Source: Marinoscillum sp040218045
Lineage (GTDB): Bacteria; Bacteroidota; Bacteroidia; Cytophagales; Cyclobacteriaceae
Assembly: GCA_040218045.1 (NCBI GenBank)
Contig: JAVJQA010000064.1
Coordinates: 18,695 to 82,694 of the forward strand
Reading direction: 5' to 3'
Length of the DNA: 64,000 nucleotides
The position numbers were made by a program, and so were the translations under genes. Under the pieces are notes generated by a model. It saw only the letters and a list, made by a program, of their open reading frames with translations, was not told the origin of the DNA and ran no database searches. Below, one piece after another: positions 32,201 to 39,682 of this stretch. How positions within the stretch are numbered: position 1 is the first letter of the stretch; every line of letters begins with the position of its first letter.

Positions 32201-35200
32201 ATTGTAAAATATTGACGCCTTATCCAGGGCGTCTTTCTCATCTATTTGGGTCTGATCAGGCTTTTTCGGCAACTTTGGGTAGTTATCCATGAAATTGATG
32301 AAGTACACAGAATCCTTTACAGTGTCATCTTCATCATAATGTTTCTCCTCCCAGGGTGAAAATTCTACTTTGGAGTAAAACCCTTTTGGTGTGTCAATCC
32401 GAATGACTCTTAATAACGGGTCATAATTCGTGACCGTAGGAGGGGGAACGAGTTTTAGGTTTACTATTTCCTCTTGCGTTTCAAAATGAGGAGTATTGCT
32501 AAAATAGGGCAAATATTGTTCGCAGGGTTTGCCCTTATTGTTATAGACTGTTCTGCCGGAAACAATCCAGCGATCATTAGTTAATGCCTCAAGCGGTTTA
32601 TTATCAGAATCAAGAGTTAAATGTCCATTCATCTCCCGGATGTACGCTAAACCGGGTTCGGTTTTCACTTTGCTTTCTAATGCTCTGCCTAAACCATCGG
32701 AATAGTTGATGCTAGTTTTACATGCAAATGCTGTTATGCCCTGAGCGGAAAGATAAAAATCATCTCTGATCAGGTTTATTGAACATGGCGGCTGCTGTGG
32801 TTGATCTTTCCATGCCAACAGATTGTAGTAGAAATAGCTGGTAGCGCCTTGCAGGTATTTTTCGGAATTATCCACTACATCATCAAAAGTGGCATCGTTG
32901 TGATTGACATATTCTATTGGCTTGCCATTATAGGGATATAGCCTCATCCCGCCAACGGGCTTTCCATTTTCCGTGCCAAACAGGCTGGTTACAATGACCT
33001 GCCCAAGTGGGTCGAAGAGAGCCTGGGAAACATTGCCGTTGATATCCGTGAGTTGATACGGTAGTAAAGTAAGGTAATCGATCTCAGCCGTTACAACGTT
33101 TTCTATTTTATTGGCTTCATCAATATATTGGGTGGATTTAACGATAGAAAAATTGTAGGGCTGGTTGTAATCAACTGTTGATTTTACAAACAATGATGAA
33201 GATGGGTCGACGAATGCGTTCTCAGTCCTGCAGGGCAAATAAAATGAGGCCGGTTGACTCGAATCAAAGTAGTACTGCACCAGCCCCTTGTTCCACCAGT
33301 AGCCGCTTTGTGTATCAAAGTCATACCCCCCTTGTGATTGAAGGAAATCATCGCTAAGCGTCGGGCCAAATACCTCAGAAACAAATTCTTTGGTAAACAT
33401 TGCAGCTTCGTTGTGATGCGCCAATGCACGAGAGGAAATTTGCCCTAGATCCAGGGAATCCGTTTGAGCTTCATTCCAAAAGAAATTCTTATTCCAGGTC
33501 AATTGCCGAGCCTGCAATTCGCCAGGCGTAAGAGGTGCCTGATAGGGAAGGGGATGACTAAGCACGGTTTTGATCCGCTTGATATCAGAAAAAGAACAAT
33601 ATTGCTTTCCTTTTAAATCGAATCCGAATATTTCAAATGACTGAGTTTGACAGGGAACACCCCTGTACCGGTAACTTTGCTCATCGGATGTATTGATGTA
33701 ATCGTTATATTGGGCTGTTATTTTAAGTTGTTTTTGCTCGGAGTAATGAGTGGTGCTGCCTGATCGCCTAGGTAGAAAAACCATACAGGACTTTTTAACT
33801 TTTCCGCACCGCTTATCCACCTCCAGAATGAATTCCTGTTGCACCCTGGGGTCTTTCGCATTGCGCTCATATTGGTAGGTGATACTTTCATTTTGGTTTA
33901 CCAGGAACACTGCGTATTGCCCTTCCACAGCCGGTTGGATCAGCTCTACATTATAATTCGATTCTTCAACTGAGTAGGGAGTAGCCGCATCGTCAGTGTC
34001 ATCTAGCCCATATACTTCAGTGCGGATCACTTTTGAAGCAAGGGCATTATAGGCTTGCTTAAATGTTTTCTCAGAGCTTCCATAAATATGCGGAGAAAAG
34101 GTGCTGTCTGGGAATTTATAGGCATTCGTGTCCTGACTAAAATATTCACTTTTATATTTTGCTAATAGTCTTTCATACTCCAGTGTGGTTGCACCGTTCA
34201 GATACCAGGTTTTAGTATAAACAGGCGGAACAAATAATTCCTTGTTTAATGCATTGACCGGAAAGTCGGGATTAGAATAACCAGCATGAAATGATTCGTA
34301 GGTTTCAGAATCCCAGGATTCAATAAATCCAAAACCAAGAAATTGTTTCTGATCCGGATCATAATACCCGTCGTGGTATTTGTATTTTGTTAGGTAACGA
34401 GATTTGGAAGATAATTCGTAATGAATCAGTTCTTCCACAACCTGAACTGGAAAAGGTAATTTAGTTACCCAGGGTTTGCCGGCAAGTTTGTCTTCAAGAA
34501 TAAATTTTGTAGAGCTACAGTAGTTAACATAGCTTATCAAGCCCATGTTGTTATCTATTTTATTCAACAGGTAGGGCTTCAATGATTGCTTAAGGCTTCC
34601 GTCGGGTAAGGTGACCTCTCCGGAAAAATTATAATAGTAATGCTTTGGTACGGGGGCGATTTTCGTAAACACAAGACAAGCCGTGCCATTTCCAAGTATA
34701 TCTGTAAAACTGATTTGGTCTGCTGCATTAAATAATTCAGGTAAGCGAATTATAATCGCATCTGAAAATGAATTTCCCGATGCATTCAGAAATAGTTCTA
34801 CCCGATCGGGATACACATAAGCCAGATCGGTTGTTCCAGAGCCATCTACATCCGTTAAAAAAAGGCGGCTTGTGTCAAAATTTTCTCCGAATGAGGGAGC
34901 ATTTGCAAATGTTATTTTTTCCCCAAACTGTCCGTATCCCAGGCAAGGCCAGCACTCTACAGAACCATTAGTGATTTTAACACGGTGTGAAAGTCCATCG
35001 CCAAACATATTTGAAAAAGTAACCAGCTCCTGTTGGTAGCCTTGTTTTATCAAAGGAAAGTCTTTTTCTACGGGTACATTACGTGAAGTACTATATCCTT
35101 TACTTCCCTCAGAAGGGAAATAAAGCAAGTTATTAGTATCGACAAGCAATAAATCACTTTTACCGGTGGCTGATAAGTCCACCATCTCCATATGCGGATC

Positions 35201-36655
35201 AGAAATAACTGTAGGATACGATCTAAAGGGAACAAAATCATCCCATTTCCCTTCAAACGTTTGTGTATAAGAACCCGAAGCGCTATGTGTATTTACAACA
35301 AGGTCCAGTCTTCCGTTGCCATCGAGATCCGCAAGCATTGCACCTCCGTCCTGAATATTTTTATTAATGGGAAAACTGGAATTGGCAACAGGGAGTTGGT
35401 ATTTGCCGTTGCCAAGTGGCTCCAGGTATAAGCTCATTGAGTCGTTGCTGATTAGAAACCCCGGAAGTCCTTCTCCTTTCAGATCAACAGGTAAAAAATG
35501 TTGGGCGTTGAGGTAGCCCGGAATGGTATTTTCTCCCATCGAGAGCTTTTTAAATTCAGGTGCAACAGGGGGCTGAAAGGCAGAGTAGCTAAATTCTAAG
35601 GGCGGTAAAACTTGAGATTCTGCTTCCCTAAATCCGGTGAGTGCAACTTTGGTAAGCATTGACATTCCCTGAAAAGGCACTGGTCCATATTGCTGGATGT
35701 TCTCATATGTGAAAGAAAGTTCCTTAACCACAACGGATTCTACTTGTTCTTCCGGAAAAACATGAACGAGTTGTATACTTTGACATGAGCGGAACGTACG
35801 GATCTCAAATCCGCTCTTGTAAGATGAGAATGGATCCTTTCGGCATGGCCAATTGGTATCCGTGTTGTGACCGGGTGGTCCGTAATTAAAGACCAGTTCG
35901 AATGAGAAGTTGACTTTTCCCTTTTTATCAACATAGTTACCATACTGTATTTTTTGTATGTATCGGTTTGAGGTAACGCTCCTGTTTAATTCATATATTT
36001 TATCCGGAACGTTGATTGCGTTTTCAGAGAAATAAGAATATACAATCTGATTTCCTTTGTTGTCTGTTGAATTGTCAATCAGCCATTCAAATACTTGCGA
36101 TGGGTTAGTTGGGTTGGCTATTTTCGTATCAATTCCATAATAGCTTGTGACATTATTAGCAGTAATAACTTTCCAGAAGGAGTGGCCTTTATCATTTCGC
36201 CAATGTTCAATCTTTGAAAAAGTGCTCTCAATTTCTGGTAAGTAACGCGTCACCTTAAAGACCTGTCCTTCATAGTTGACCATGCGTGGATTCGGGATAC
36301 TTGTGGAGTTATTCTGTTCAACCAATGTTCCACCGTCCAGTTCGTACTCACCTGTTCCATCATATTTGGGAATTCCTTTATTGGTTTTAATAGAAATTTT
36401 AGATGAGGACAGGGAAAAACCAAGACCAAAAATACCATTACCTGCTCCAGAGCTATAACTGATCATTAGTTGCGGTTCAAAGCCTCGAGCAGGTGTAACG
36501 GGAACAGGAATTGAATAAGTGCCACCTCCGGAAAATGAATTTGTTTTGAATGAATTTCCAATACCACTGATTGCTCCACCACCCTTGGGGAAGGAAATTT
36601 CCTGAACAGAAATCTTTTTATTATCAGTTACATTTTGATTTGAGGTATTATTCAT
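29249..36655 (-). CDS. Tc toxin TcB-TcC fusion: SpvB, TcdB middle and Rhs core with C-terminal toxin
   Basis: A 2468-aa TcB and TcC fused in one chain. The SpvB domain begins at about 42 (GGGTYSIPVPVTPARGFEP), followed by FG-GAP-like blades and TcdB middle regions (about 430-900), YD/Rhs repeats (about 1700-2100), and the Rhs-associated core (RYYAPWLGRWLNSDPSG to TYTDPTG, about 2198-2238), which in the family is an aspartyl autoprotease that releases the C-terminal toxin inside the cocoon. The remaining 230 or so residues are the variable toxin. It contains PEIHHAEYKSLAP, NPANLWLF and GQHELIHQ spaced like an HNH/GHH endonuclease (about 2368-2418). First gene of the operon, followed by TcA. 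No separate small TcC gene is seen. The toxin activity is predicted only. Confidence 0.9.
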   Translation of the reverse strand: MNNTSNQNVTDNKKISVQEISFPKGGGAISGIGNSFKTNSFSGGGTYSIPVPVTPARGFEPQLMISYSSGAGNGIFGLGFSLSSSKISIKTNKGIPKYDGTGEYELDGGTLVEQNNSTSIPNPRMVNYEGQVFKVTRYLPEIESTFSKIEHWRNDKGHSFWKVITANNVTSYYGIDTKIANPTNPSQVFEWLIDNSTDNKGNQIVYSYFSENAINVPDKIYELNRSVTSNRYIQKIQYGNYVDKKGKVNFSFELVFNYGPPGHNTDTNWPCRKDPFSSYKSGFEIRTFRSCQSIQLVHVFPEEQVESVVVKELSFTYENIQQYGPVPFQGMSMLTKVALTGFREAESQVLPPLEFSYSAFQPPVAPEFKKLSMGENTIPGYLNAQHFLPVDLKGEGLPGFLISNDSMSLYLEPLGNGKYQLPVANSSFPINKNIQDGGAMLADLDGNGRLDLVVNTHSASGSYTQTFEGKWDDFVPFRSYPTVISDPHMEMVDLSATGKSDLLLVDTNNLLYFPSEGSKGYSTSRNVPVEKDFPLIKQGYQQELVTFSNMFGDGLSHRVKITNGSVECWPCLGYGQFGEKITFANAPSFGENFDTSRLFLTDVDGSGTTDLAYVYPDRVELFLNASGNSFSDAIIIRLPELFNAADQISFTDILGNGTACLVFTKIAPVPKHYYYNFSGEVTLPDGSLKQSLKPYLLNKIDNNMGLISYVNYCSSTKFILEDKLAGKPWVTKLPFPVQVVEELIHYELSSKSRYLTKYKYHDGYYDPDQKQFLGFGFIESWDSETYESFHAGYSNPDFPVNALNKELFVPPVYTKTWYLNGATTLEYERLLAKYKSEYFSQDTNAYKFPDSTFSPHIYGSSEKTFKQAYNALASKVIRTEVYGLDDTDDAATPYSVEESNYNVELIQPAVEGQYAVFLVNQNESITYQYERNAKDPRVQQEFILEVDKRCGKVKKSCMVFLPRRSGSTTHYSEQKQLKITAQYNDYINTSDEQSYRYRGVPCQTQSFEIFGFDLKGKQYCSFSDIKRIKTVLSHPLPYQAPLTPGELQARQLTWNKNFFWNEAQTDSLDLGQISSRALAHHNEAAMFTKEFVSEVFGPTLSDDFLQSQGGYDFDTQSGYWWNKGLVQYYFDSSQPASFYLPCRTENAFVDPSSSLFVKSTVDYNQPYNFSIVKSTQYIDEANKIENVVTAEIDYLTLLPYQLTDINGNVSQALFDPLGQVIVTSLFGTENGKPVGGMRLYPYNGKPIEYVNHNDATFDDVVDNSEKYLQGATSYFYYNLLAWKDQPQQPPCSINLIRDDFYLSAQGITAFACKTSINYSDGLGRALESKVKTEPGLAYIREMNGHLTLDSDNKPLEALTNDRWIVSGRTVYNNKGKPCEQYLPYFSNTPHFETQEEIVNLKLVPPPTVTNYDPLLRVIRIDTPKGFYSKVEFSPWEEKHYDEDDTVKDSVYFINFMDNYPKLPKKPDQTQIDEKDALDKASIFYNTPTISILDNVGNTIRTIQNNLGSVNQSAFANIVEGGITSEQLFNELVTKGYLVTYSTAPVDAWVTDKFQPYVSGFVLDLDNPYKQFSGKVTDLLKQNCLTSFSAYDIQGRPTIKIDPRLYYANQSTGTEYYNFKYRYAMGQKGPVYVNSIDAGVKKLLSNIFNKRLWSLSPRNYCQLITYDRLQRRSALQVKKLTNNQPITSYADFNVVGVFEYGESPSASQKNNLRGQLWRLHDLSGVLINSQYGLQQEILETSRQMASDYKSAITWNCLPPPAPKQWNPLPAPTLEAEIYSTQFTYNALGLMITEKTPDGTVSKNAYNRIGLLNQVSVTFDNKPEQQVIKLIEYDAKGQRTTIQYSNGITTIYDYEPSTLRLIGLLSTRQGTPVEKVQNTTYTHDPVGNITRTWNKTFETLFPDKQLDPLSDYTYDALYQLTRSNGQQHLGISANTYKNNSKDGDFKQCLFSQLPDINNSDKLEDYSEVYSYDAAGNLTNKQHIAASLTWSKKTAVEANSNRLSCLPYDASGNPGQLDINNPVKLSFNCFENLVGTGIIERPDEPETCDYYTYGVRHQRTRTVSERFSNGGLVSQIEEKVYLGNFEIKSIKNGAGQSTLKMQTLRVMGGNICAAIIHNWVKGNGPNGLVREFRYQVVNDESSVSLEYDNNANLLSYEEYFPYGGTSIIAGADQEVVSLKDYRYTGKECNDGTGLYYYGDRYYAPWLGRWLNSDPSGPHHDLNLYSYVTDDPTTYTDPTGETRAQLEAQLGKPIVAKMAKNMDAAFRYLTTTEVTTMQTIAATMEGEITKGMTAYSAPTRQQFTGEFDQYKILNFAHNPVLADLWTDSMNKIQYPGSYSPVKLYTMARGHFTKLIKDQYSTEFDYMQLGKPPEIHHAEYKSLAPSQALNPANLWLFSRGSKAKGLFGQHELIHQMSAANHANYYSVEPTQTRQVLAAERKSTTLMHPDSALASRFKTETARFPSSVQFDPFK

Positions 36656-37270
36656 TCATTAATCGTTCAAGACAGAATTCACAGGTCATCTATATATCTC
36701 ATACAATACATATAATGAGAAGACATTAAACCTTTAAAGACAACCAAAATTCGAAGTAGCTATTTGAACGATCTAGAACCTATCAGTTAAAATTTGTTCA
36801 ATTCAAAATGCATCTTTAGAATAGTAGAGAGTAATTATTTACTAAAATTAGATACTGGAACGGTTAGAAACAATACCCTGTTTATGGTATTTAACGTTTC
36901 CAGGTATTGGGCCATATCGCGGCAAGAATTAATTGGTGGTATTAAAATAAATGGATTCAACGATCTGCAAATACCTGAACTAACCTGAGGATTTTATTTT
37001 AAGAACGAAATAGGGTTGACAATTTTTGTAAGGAAGACTAGTACAGTATCATAGAGGTGATAAATACCATAAAACGGGTATTGGATGATTCTTTAAAATT
37101 AGGCAAATTGAATATCCCGGAGTTGGATAAAAGGATACTAGTGGAGTAAAAGCAAACTTTGTTTTTAAAAACTAGTTTTCCGAACTTCATGTGATTCGAT
37201 TCCTGAGAATTCTGATTGGGCTCAAGGGTTTCGAAAAAACGTTCGTTTTTCCGAACTAAATATTTAATGA
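36656..37270. other. Intergenic stretch with possible coding remnants
   Basis: AT-rich gap between the divergent Tc operon and the RNase H-like gene. Two short open stretches on the plus strand end with similar residues: 36794-36988 ends GFNDLQIPELT, and a 30-codon stretch at 37057-37149 (GTG start) ends LGKLNIPELDKRILVE. They may be decayed pieces of related genes. The promoter of the Tc operon should lie near 36660-36760, but I find no convincing TAnnTTTG element on the minus strand. Confidence 0.35.
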
Positions 37271-38104
37271 ATGCCTCCTTATAATCCTTATGCTATCTAT
37301 GTAAGATGTGATGGCTCAATGAAGCCAAAGGAAAAAGATAATCCAGGAGGAATAGGGTTTTGGATAGAATTTCCTGAATCAAGCGGTTTGGAGCCGATTC
37401 ATGAGTATGAGGGAGTCTTCACCAATACCTCCATTCATAGATTAGAGATCCATGCCATTATAAAGGCAATGGAAGGGGTCATTGATGCTGTTGAAGGAAA
37501 ACCCGCACTAAAGGGAAGTCCAGTAAAGATTATTACTGATAGGTTTTCACTTAAAGGAGACTCCTTGACTAACCCATATGCTATTAAAGAATGGAGAAGT
37601 AATGGATGGAAGAATTTCGAAGGAAAACCAATCAAGGATAAGGACCTTTTGGATAAACTAGATAAGACTCGAAAGAAGTTGTCAGACTTGGTCCAAGGTA
37701 GGGTGGAAATCGAGTGGAGAAGAAGGAAGGAAAACAAAGTCGCGGATAAATTATCAAAGAAGGGTGGAGTTGAAGGGGGCTTGAAGAATGATTCACTCTC
37801 CAAAAAAGGGGAGAAAATCGGAAGAAGAAAATTCAATGGACCGGAGATTAATTATAAACTATTAGAAGTTAATCAAGAATTGCAGGTGAATGTCTTTAGA
37901 AAGGATCCCGTACAAGAGCAGTGGGAAGTTTGGGTCGAGTTTTGTGAAGGAAAATTTAAAGGGAATAGGCTAAAAATCTATGTTGATGATTTATTAGCCT
38001 CTAAATTGAATAGAGGTAATCAATTTACAATTCGAATCAAGGAGGTATTTCGATACCATATTGAAATTTATAGAACAATAAAGAAAATAACGCCAGCCAA
38101 ATGA
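37271..38104 (+). CDS. RNase H-fold protein with C-terminal extension
   Basis: A 277-aa protein whose first 165 residues match an RNase HI-like fold. The acidic set D14 (VRCDGSM), E59 (RLEIHAII), D90 (IITDRFSL) and D159 (NKVADKLSKKG) is in the order and spacing expected for the metal-binding DEDD active site. A basic stretch (about 125-190) and a C-terminal domain of about 85 residues with no recognised fold follow. It is not the usual housekeeping RNase HI (about 150-160 aa). Its stop overlaps the ATG of a short HTH fragment by 4 bases, and a defence-type NTPase lies 1.6 kb downstream. An RNA:DNA-hybrid nuclease role, possibly in defence or in a mobile element, is inference. Confidence 0.7.
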   Translation: MPPYNPYAIYVRCDGSMKPKEKDNPGGIGFWIEFPESSGLEPIHEYEGVFTNTSIHRLEIHAIIKAMEGVIDAVEGKPALKGSPVKIITDRFSLKGDSLTNPYAIKEWRSNGWKNFEGKPIKDKDLLDKLDKTRKKLSDLVQGRVEIEWRRRKENKVADKLSKKGGVEGGLKNDSLSKKGEKIGRRKFNGPEINYKLLEVNQELQVNVFRKDPVQEQWEVWVEFCEGKFKGNRLKIYVDDLLASKLNRGNQFTIRIKEVFRYHIEIYRTIKKITPAK

Positions 38105-38223
38105 ACAAATCCCTCAAGATTAGTCTATCCACGCTTTATGAGTATCTGAGAAGGGATTACAAATCCATGATCTCTTCCATTCGGATTACTCCGCAAGAGT
38201 GCCTGCTGCACAAATCCGAATAA
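38101..38223 (+). pseudogene. Short helix-turn-helix fragment (left copy)
   Basis: A 40-codon open frame whose ATG overlaps the preceding stop (ATGA). Its first residues, NKSLKISLSTLYEYLRR, look like the C-terminal helix-turn-helix of serine recombinases or related HTH proteins; the rest is read from the REP-like repeat and is unlikely to be functional. A homologous fragment lies at 39593-39682. Over 48 bases the two copies differ at 8 positions, 7 of them synonymous, so both descend from sequences under protein-level selection. Confidence 0.45.
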
Positions 38224-38229
38224 GCAGGG
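38154..38229 (+). repeat. REP-like palindromic repeat, copy A
   Basis: Begins GGATTACAAATCC (arms GGATT/AATCC), followed by CATGATCTCTTCCATT and a second CGGATT/AATCCG palindrome opened by an extra 21-22 bases. Bases 38154-38189 match 38918-38953 at 34 of 36 positions. Copy B lacks the insertion. Confidence 0.65.
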
Positions 38230-38336
38230 TGAGCAGGGGGCACTCTTTTGGCATCTTGGCCAGAGTTGGGGTTTAGCGGATGTCAAATGGGTGTTTTATT
38301 TTAAATTTACTTTTGTTCAAATCAACAAGATTAGTC

Positions 38337-38696
38337 ATGAATATTGCGGTAGACCGAGTAACTGAATATCTCTTTGCAAGATATGGTATCAAATTTGACC
38401 CAATACCAAATAGGCAGAATGTCAAACTTAACGATGATAACAATGAGTTTGTAGAGCTTTTTTCATACGATAAAAAATCGATTTCTATTTGTATGATTGT
38501 GAATAGAGTTCCAAAGGTATCAATTGATTTTTATAATGAGATTGGCATCTATTGTAATAAACATTATCCTAACAATTTGTTTATTGCATTTCAAGAAAAT
38601 ATGTCACTTGAAATTCACAAAAACCTCAAGGAGTATTTAAAAGACTTGGAACAAAGAGTTGAAATAATTGAGATGAAGGATATAATTGGTTCATGA
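38337..38696 (+). CDS. Hypothetical protein, first gene of a coupled pair
   Basis: 119 aa from the ATG at 38337 (MNIAVDRVTEYLFARYGI); an in-frame ATG at 38280 would add 19 residues. The motif TACTTTTG at 38308-38315 fits the Bacteroidota -7 consensus TAnnTTTG and supports the later start, although no good -33 element is found. The protein is soluble, mixed alpha/beta, with an acidic and basic C-terminal helix region (LEIHKNLKEYLKDLEQ). I do not recognise a family. Its stop overlaps the next ATG by 4 bases. Low-GC composition and flanking REP-like repeats suggest a small mobile cassette. Confidence 0.6.
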   Translation: MNIAVDRVTEYLFARYGIKFDPIPNRQNVKLNDDNNEFVELFSYDKKSISICMIVNRVPKVSIDFYNEIGIYCNKHYPNNLFIAFQENMSLEIHKNLKEYLKDLEQRVEIIEMKDIIGS

Positions 38697-38884
38697 GATA
38701 CACAATTGGCATTGTCAAATATGATGATCCAATTGCACGATTTATGCTTATTTGTGATCAAGGTTCGTATGAATATTATTGTCCAGCATATAATATAGAC
38801 GAACAATTCAAAATTGGAGATATCGTCATATATTCTTTGCATGACCTTGCTCTTCGGGATTTGCAATCTCGATACAGAGGGTAG
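38693..38884 (+). CDS. Hypothetical protein, second gene of a coupled pair
   Basis: A 63-aa protein starting in the ATGA overlap with the previous gene, which argues for translational coupling. The sequence (MRYTIGIVKYDDPIARFMLI to GDIVIYSLHDLALRDL) looks like a small beta-rich domain of SH3-like character, but no family is recognised. The stop is 3 bases before the first REP-like palindrome. The paired layout could fit a small two-component module such as toxin-antitoxin or a modifier, without any direct support. Confidence 0.5.
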   Translation: MRYTIGIVKYDDPIARFMLICDQGSYEYYCPAYNIDEQFKIGDIVIYSLHDLALRDLQSRYRG

Positions 38885-38886
38885 GA

Positions 38887-38985
38887 GGATTTTTAATCCG
38901 TTTTTATAGGTTATGTAGGATTTCAAATCCATGATCTCTTTCATTCGGATTACAAATCCGAATGAGCAGGGGATTTTAAAATCCC
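38887..38985 (+). repeat. Cluster of four REP-like palindromes, copy B
   Basis: Four units share GGATT...AATCC arms: 38887-38899 (GGATTTTTAATCC), 38918-38930 (GGATTTCAAATCC), 38946-38960 (CGGATTACAAATCCG) and 38970-38985 (GGGATTTTAAAATCCC, a perfect 16-bp palindrome). The middle two correspond to copy A at 38154. Such palindromes are typical of REP elements moved by RAYT transposases; no transposase is present in the window. Confidence 0.7.
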
Positions 38986-39051
38986 TAAAATAGGGTATTT
39001 GTAATGTTTAGGAGGAATTGTAACTTCATTGATCACCAATCTTAAGTTTTC

Positions 39052-39417
39052 ATGAAAGTATTATTCTACTCTTTATTATTGGGCTTCTTATGTTCTTGCG
39101 AAACAACTCCTCAAAAAAATTCAGCTAATGTCAATCAAGTCAATGGTCTTTATGTTTTTGTATACTGTCAACCTCAGGTGAAATATGAGGTAAAAGGTAC
39201 GATTACCAGCGACTTTGGAAATCAAATGAAAGATGCAACGTCTAAAGATCAGAAATTTGGTAAACGTTTATTAGGAGCGCTAGCTACTACTGTCGAGAAT
39301 GTTGACTTTGGCAGTAAGTTGGAAATGATGGTTAAAAAGGCAAAGGACGAATACCCTGATGCCAATGGAATTGTCTTTGAAGGTGAAATGGATAAGGCAA
39401 AAGTGATTGTTTTGTGA
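39052..39417 (+). CDS. Small predicted lipoprotein
   Basis: 121 aa with a clear type II signal peptide (LFYSLLLGFLCSC, lipid-modified cysteine at about 15-17) and a compact mature domain (VNGLYVFVYCQPQVKYEVKG to ANGIVFEGEMDKAKVIVL) of mixed alpha/beta character. I do not recognise the family. It is oriented with the defence-type genes but separated from the next by 264 bases. Expected location is a periplasmic-facing membrane anchor. It could be cargo of the same accessory island as its neighbours. Confidence 0.7.
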   Translation: MKVLFYSLLLGFLCSCETTPQKNSANVNQVNGLYVFVYCQPQVKYEVKGTITSDFGNQMKDATSKDQKFGKRLLGALATTVENVDFGSKLEMMVKKAKDEYPDANGIVFEGEMDKAKVIVL

Positions 39418-39592
39418 TACGATTCCATAGTTTTGGGTTTGTTGTTTTTGAATCACTAACTTTTAAATCGAATTTTCTGAACTACATATATTTCGATTTA
39501 TGCACGTCGCAAAGTGAGCCAACTTATCGATTTATTTGGCAACAAAAGGGAATAGATTTAACCTTTAAAAAGGAAGCAATGTACAAGGTAAT

Positions 39593-39682
39593 GTGCTCTC
39601 TGTTTGGGAGATTAGAAAGTCTCTCAAGATCAGTCGATCCACACTCTATGAGTATTTGCGAAGGGAGGGGGTGAAGGAATAA
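39593..39682 (+). pseudogene. Helix-turn-helix fragment (right copy) coupled to the NTPase gene
   Basis: A 29-codon open frame from a GTG, encoding WEIRKSLKISRSTLYEYLRR and then EGVKE, and ending with a TAA that overlaps the ATG of the NTPase gene (TAATG). The residues match the C-terminal HTH of serine recombinase-like proteins. It is either the truncated 3' end of a lost gene that once sat directly upstream, or a very short leader peptide. See the left copy at 38101. Confidence 0.45.

Noticed and set aside
20487..36655. Many plus-strand open frames of 60-100 codons inside the Tc genes
   Set aside because: They are antisense shadows of long, well-supported coding sequences and lack starts or motifs.
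36794..36988. 64-codon open frame as a real gene
   Set aside because: No start signal, no domain and no conserved neighbour; treated only as a possible remnant.
39414..39674. 86-codon open frame after the small lipoprotein
   Set aside because: Its end runs out of frame through the HTH-coding fragment, it begins with a GTG overlapping the lipoprotein stop, and the protein looks random; the HTH frame is the one with homology to the second copy.
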